Below are positions 62,825 through 64,000 of a stretch of 64,000 bases of DNA, piece after piece. The stretch spans positions 9,259,165 through 9,323,164 of the forward strand of contig CM067568.1 in assembly GCA_034336665.1 (NCBI GenBank), written 5' to 3'. The first letter of the stretch is position 1. Each line of letters starts with the position of its first letter. The position numbers were made by a program, and so were the translations under genes. The notes below the pieces were generated by a model. It made no database searches and was not told where the DNA came from. It saw only the letters and a list, made by a program, of their open reading frames with translations. The DNA is from Luscinia megarhynchos (Eukaryota; Chordata; Aves; Passeriformes; Turdidae).

Positions 62825-62930
62825 CTTTCACCCAACAGCTCAGATTTTTCCCGAGGCTCTGATGAGGAAGAATTAGCAGCAGGCTTTCTTGTTACCTAAT
62901 GTTCACAAAAATGTGCTTGTGGTTATCCAG
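62825..62930 (+). other. Candidate exon of an unassigned plus-strand transcript
   Basis: The left edge is a good acceptor (a long C/T tract, then CTGTTTGTTTTTTAG) and the right edge a strong donor TATCCAG|GTGAGG, giving a 106-bp exon. One frame reads LSPNSSDFSRGSDEEELAAG and FLVT then a stop, so if it is an exon it is most simply a 5' UTR exon. In mammals the gene after BUB1B is PAK6, which has several leader exons; that assignment is inference from gene order only. Confidence 0.4.
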
Positions 62931-64000
62931 GTGAGGAAATAGAAGCCAACTCCAAGAGCAAGAAAAATAAATTAGCTCTTGGATGCAATACCTTTATCTG
63001 GGAGAGAAAAAAAAAAAAAAAGAGGTGCTTCTCTTTTCTGAATGTTGTGTAGGAAATACTAAAGTAATGACGTGCCAGGAAGCTGTAAATAACTGGCTTC
63101 TTTATCAGGATACCTATGGAAAATACCTAATTGCCTCCCTGGCAGTTCTGCTGGTGCTGATTTCTAAACTGACTGCACTGGGGAGAAGCCATAGCACTTG
63201 TTGTCTTGATTACAACATTGGATTCTGCTGGGTTGCATTTGCGACTTAAGGATCAGGAATATAATGGTTACAGCTGCAGTTTCAGCCAGTATGAGCTGTT
63301 TCAATCAGCTTAATAAATCTGTCCGCATTTACATCCCTATGAAGTCTGAAGCCATGGAACAGTTTACCTTCCTTCTCAGGGTGCCAAGAGAACTGTTGCT
63401 GAAACCTAGCCTGCAGAAGTGTCAACTTTGTATTAGCTTTTGCATTTTTTGAAATTGCATGACATGGGACCCAGGCAAATTGTGCAAGATGGAGAGTCCT
63501 GACATCCACAAAAGGATGTGGCAATGCTCCCCGCATAGAGAAGGAAGTCTGTGATGGAATAACACTTGATTTGCCATTTGTGGCCTACAGTTTACAGGGC
63601 ATGAGAGTCTTTAATCAGAGATTCTTGAACTGTAAGGCTCTGTAGCTCTCTCCCCATGCCAGTGTGATGCTAAGCCTGTGATTTCTAGGCTTGGTTGAGG
63701 GGAAATGCATGGAGTCTCTACACACCAGAATCTTGATTAGTATCTTGCTCTTGCCTTTTGTACAAAATGCCACTCAAGGCACTGTGCCATCCTCTTTGCT
63801 GAGCTCACAGCATCAGCCCACGATAAAAAAAGGTCCCAGAAAACATTGACTCACTGCATCCCAGCATCCTGACAGGGCTATATGTCTGCAGTGAAATCTC
63901 CTCAGTTGGAACTGTGAGGTTTCAATGGAATTGGTGTTTGTGAGGCTGTTTTACCTTCCCTGAGTTGTGCTACCACCTGTACTGCCTGCCGGGAACAGGG

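Larger units (their letters stand above)
57331..64000. other. Intergenic region downstream of BUB1B
   Basis: No coding exon of a known gene was found on either strand. It contains CR1 3' ends at about 60676-60770 and 61945-61997, a short poly(A) tract at about 63007-63021, and a candidate non-coding exon at 62825-62930. Open frames here are short and without recognisable motifs. Confidence 0.55.

Noticed and set aside
1..64000. CRISPR arrays, bacterial operons or other prokaryotic systems
   Set aside because: The sequence is clearly vertebrate, with spliced genes and CR1 elements; no direct-repeat and spacer structure is present.

Overview
The window is nuclear DNA from a bird, probably a songbird or close relative. 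It carries two multi-exon vertebrate genes with ordinary GT-AG introns. It also holds at least nine copies or fragments of the avian CR1 retrotransposon, recognisable by the 3' end ATTCTRTG motif and the conserved lead-in, and two solo long terminal repeats. Both genes were identified by reading spliced exons and comparing them with the remembered vertebrate proteins; no database search was run.

Layout. Positions 1-9295 hold no recognisable exon and are best read as the 5' part or first intron of EPS8L2. Positions 9296-26005 (+) carry 18 coding exons of EPS8L2, an EPS8-family actin regulator with PTB, SH3 and SAM domains; only about the first 35 residues are missing. Positions 26006-33100 hold its 3' UTR, two GC-rich islands (about 28.66-29.13 kb and 31.24-32.05 kb) with no assigned gene, CR1 fragments and unexplained sequence. 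Positions about 33.1-33.4 kb form a third CpG island, the promoter and non-coding first exon of BUB1B. Positions 34221-57012 (+) carry the complete 22-exon coding sequence of BUB1B (BUBR1), 1063 codons by my count, with a poly(A) signal at 57303. From about 57.33 kb to the end there is mostly featureless intergenic DNA, two CR1 3' ends, and one well-bounded candidate exon at 62825-62930 that could be a leader exon of a downstream plus-strand gene.

The two genes are not functionally linked. EPS8L2 acts at actin protrusions and stereocilia; BUBR1 acts in the spindle assembly checkpoint. Their head-to-tail adjacency is notable because in human they lie on different chromosomes (11p15.5 and 15q15). 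The BUB1B promoter shows a ZNF143-type element, paired CCAAT boxes and a TTTGAA (CHR) element, a typical layout for a G2/M gene. The most unusual structure is a four-unit, roughly 40-bp-period array of YY1-type CCATCTT motifs in the orphan island at 31.70-31.84 kb. I saw no novel protein system; the interest lies in regulatory DNA, repeats and conserved motifs.
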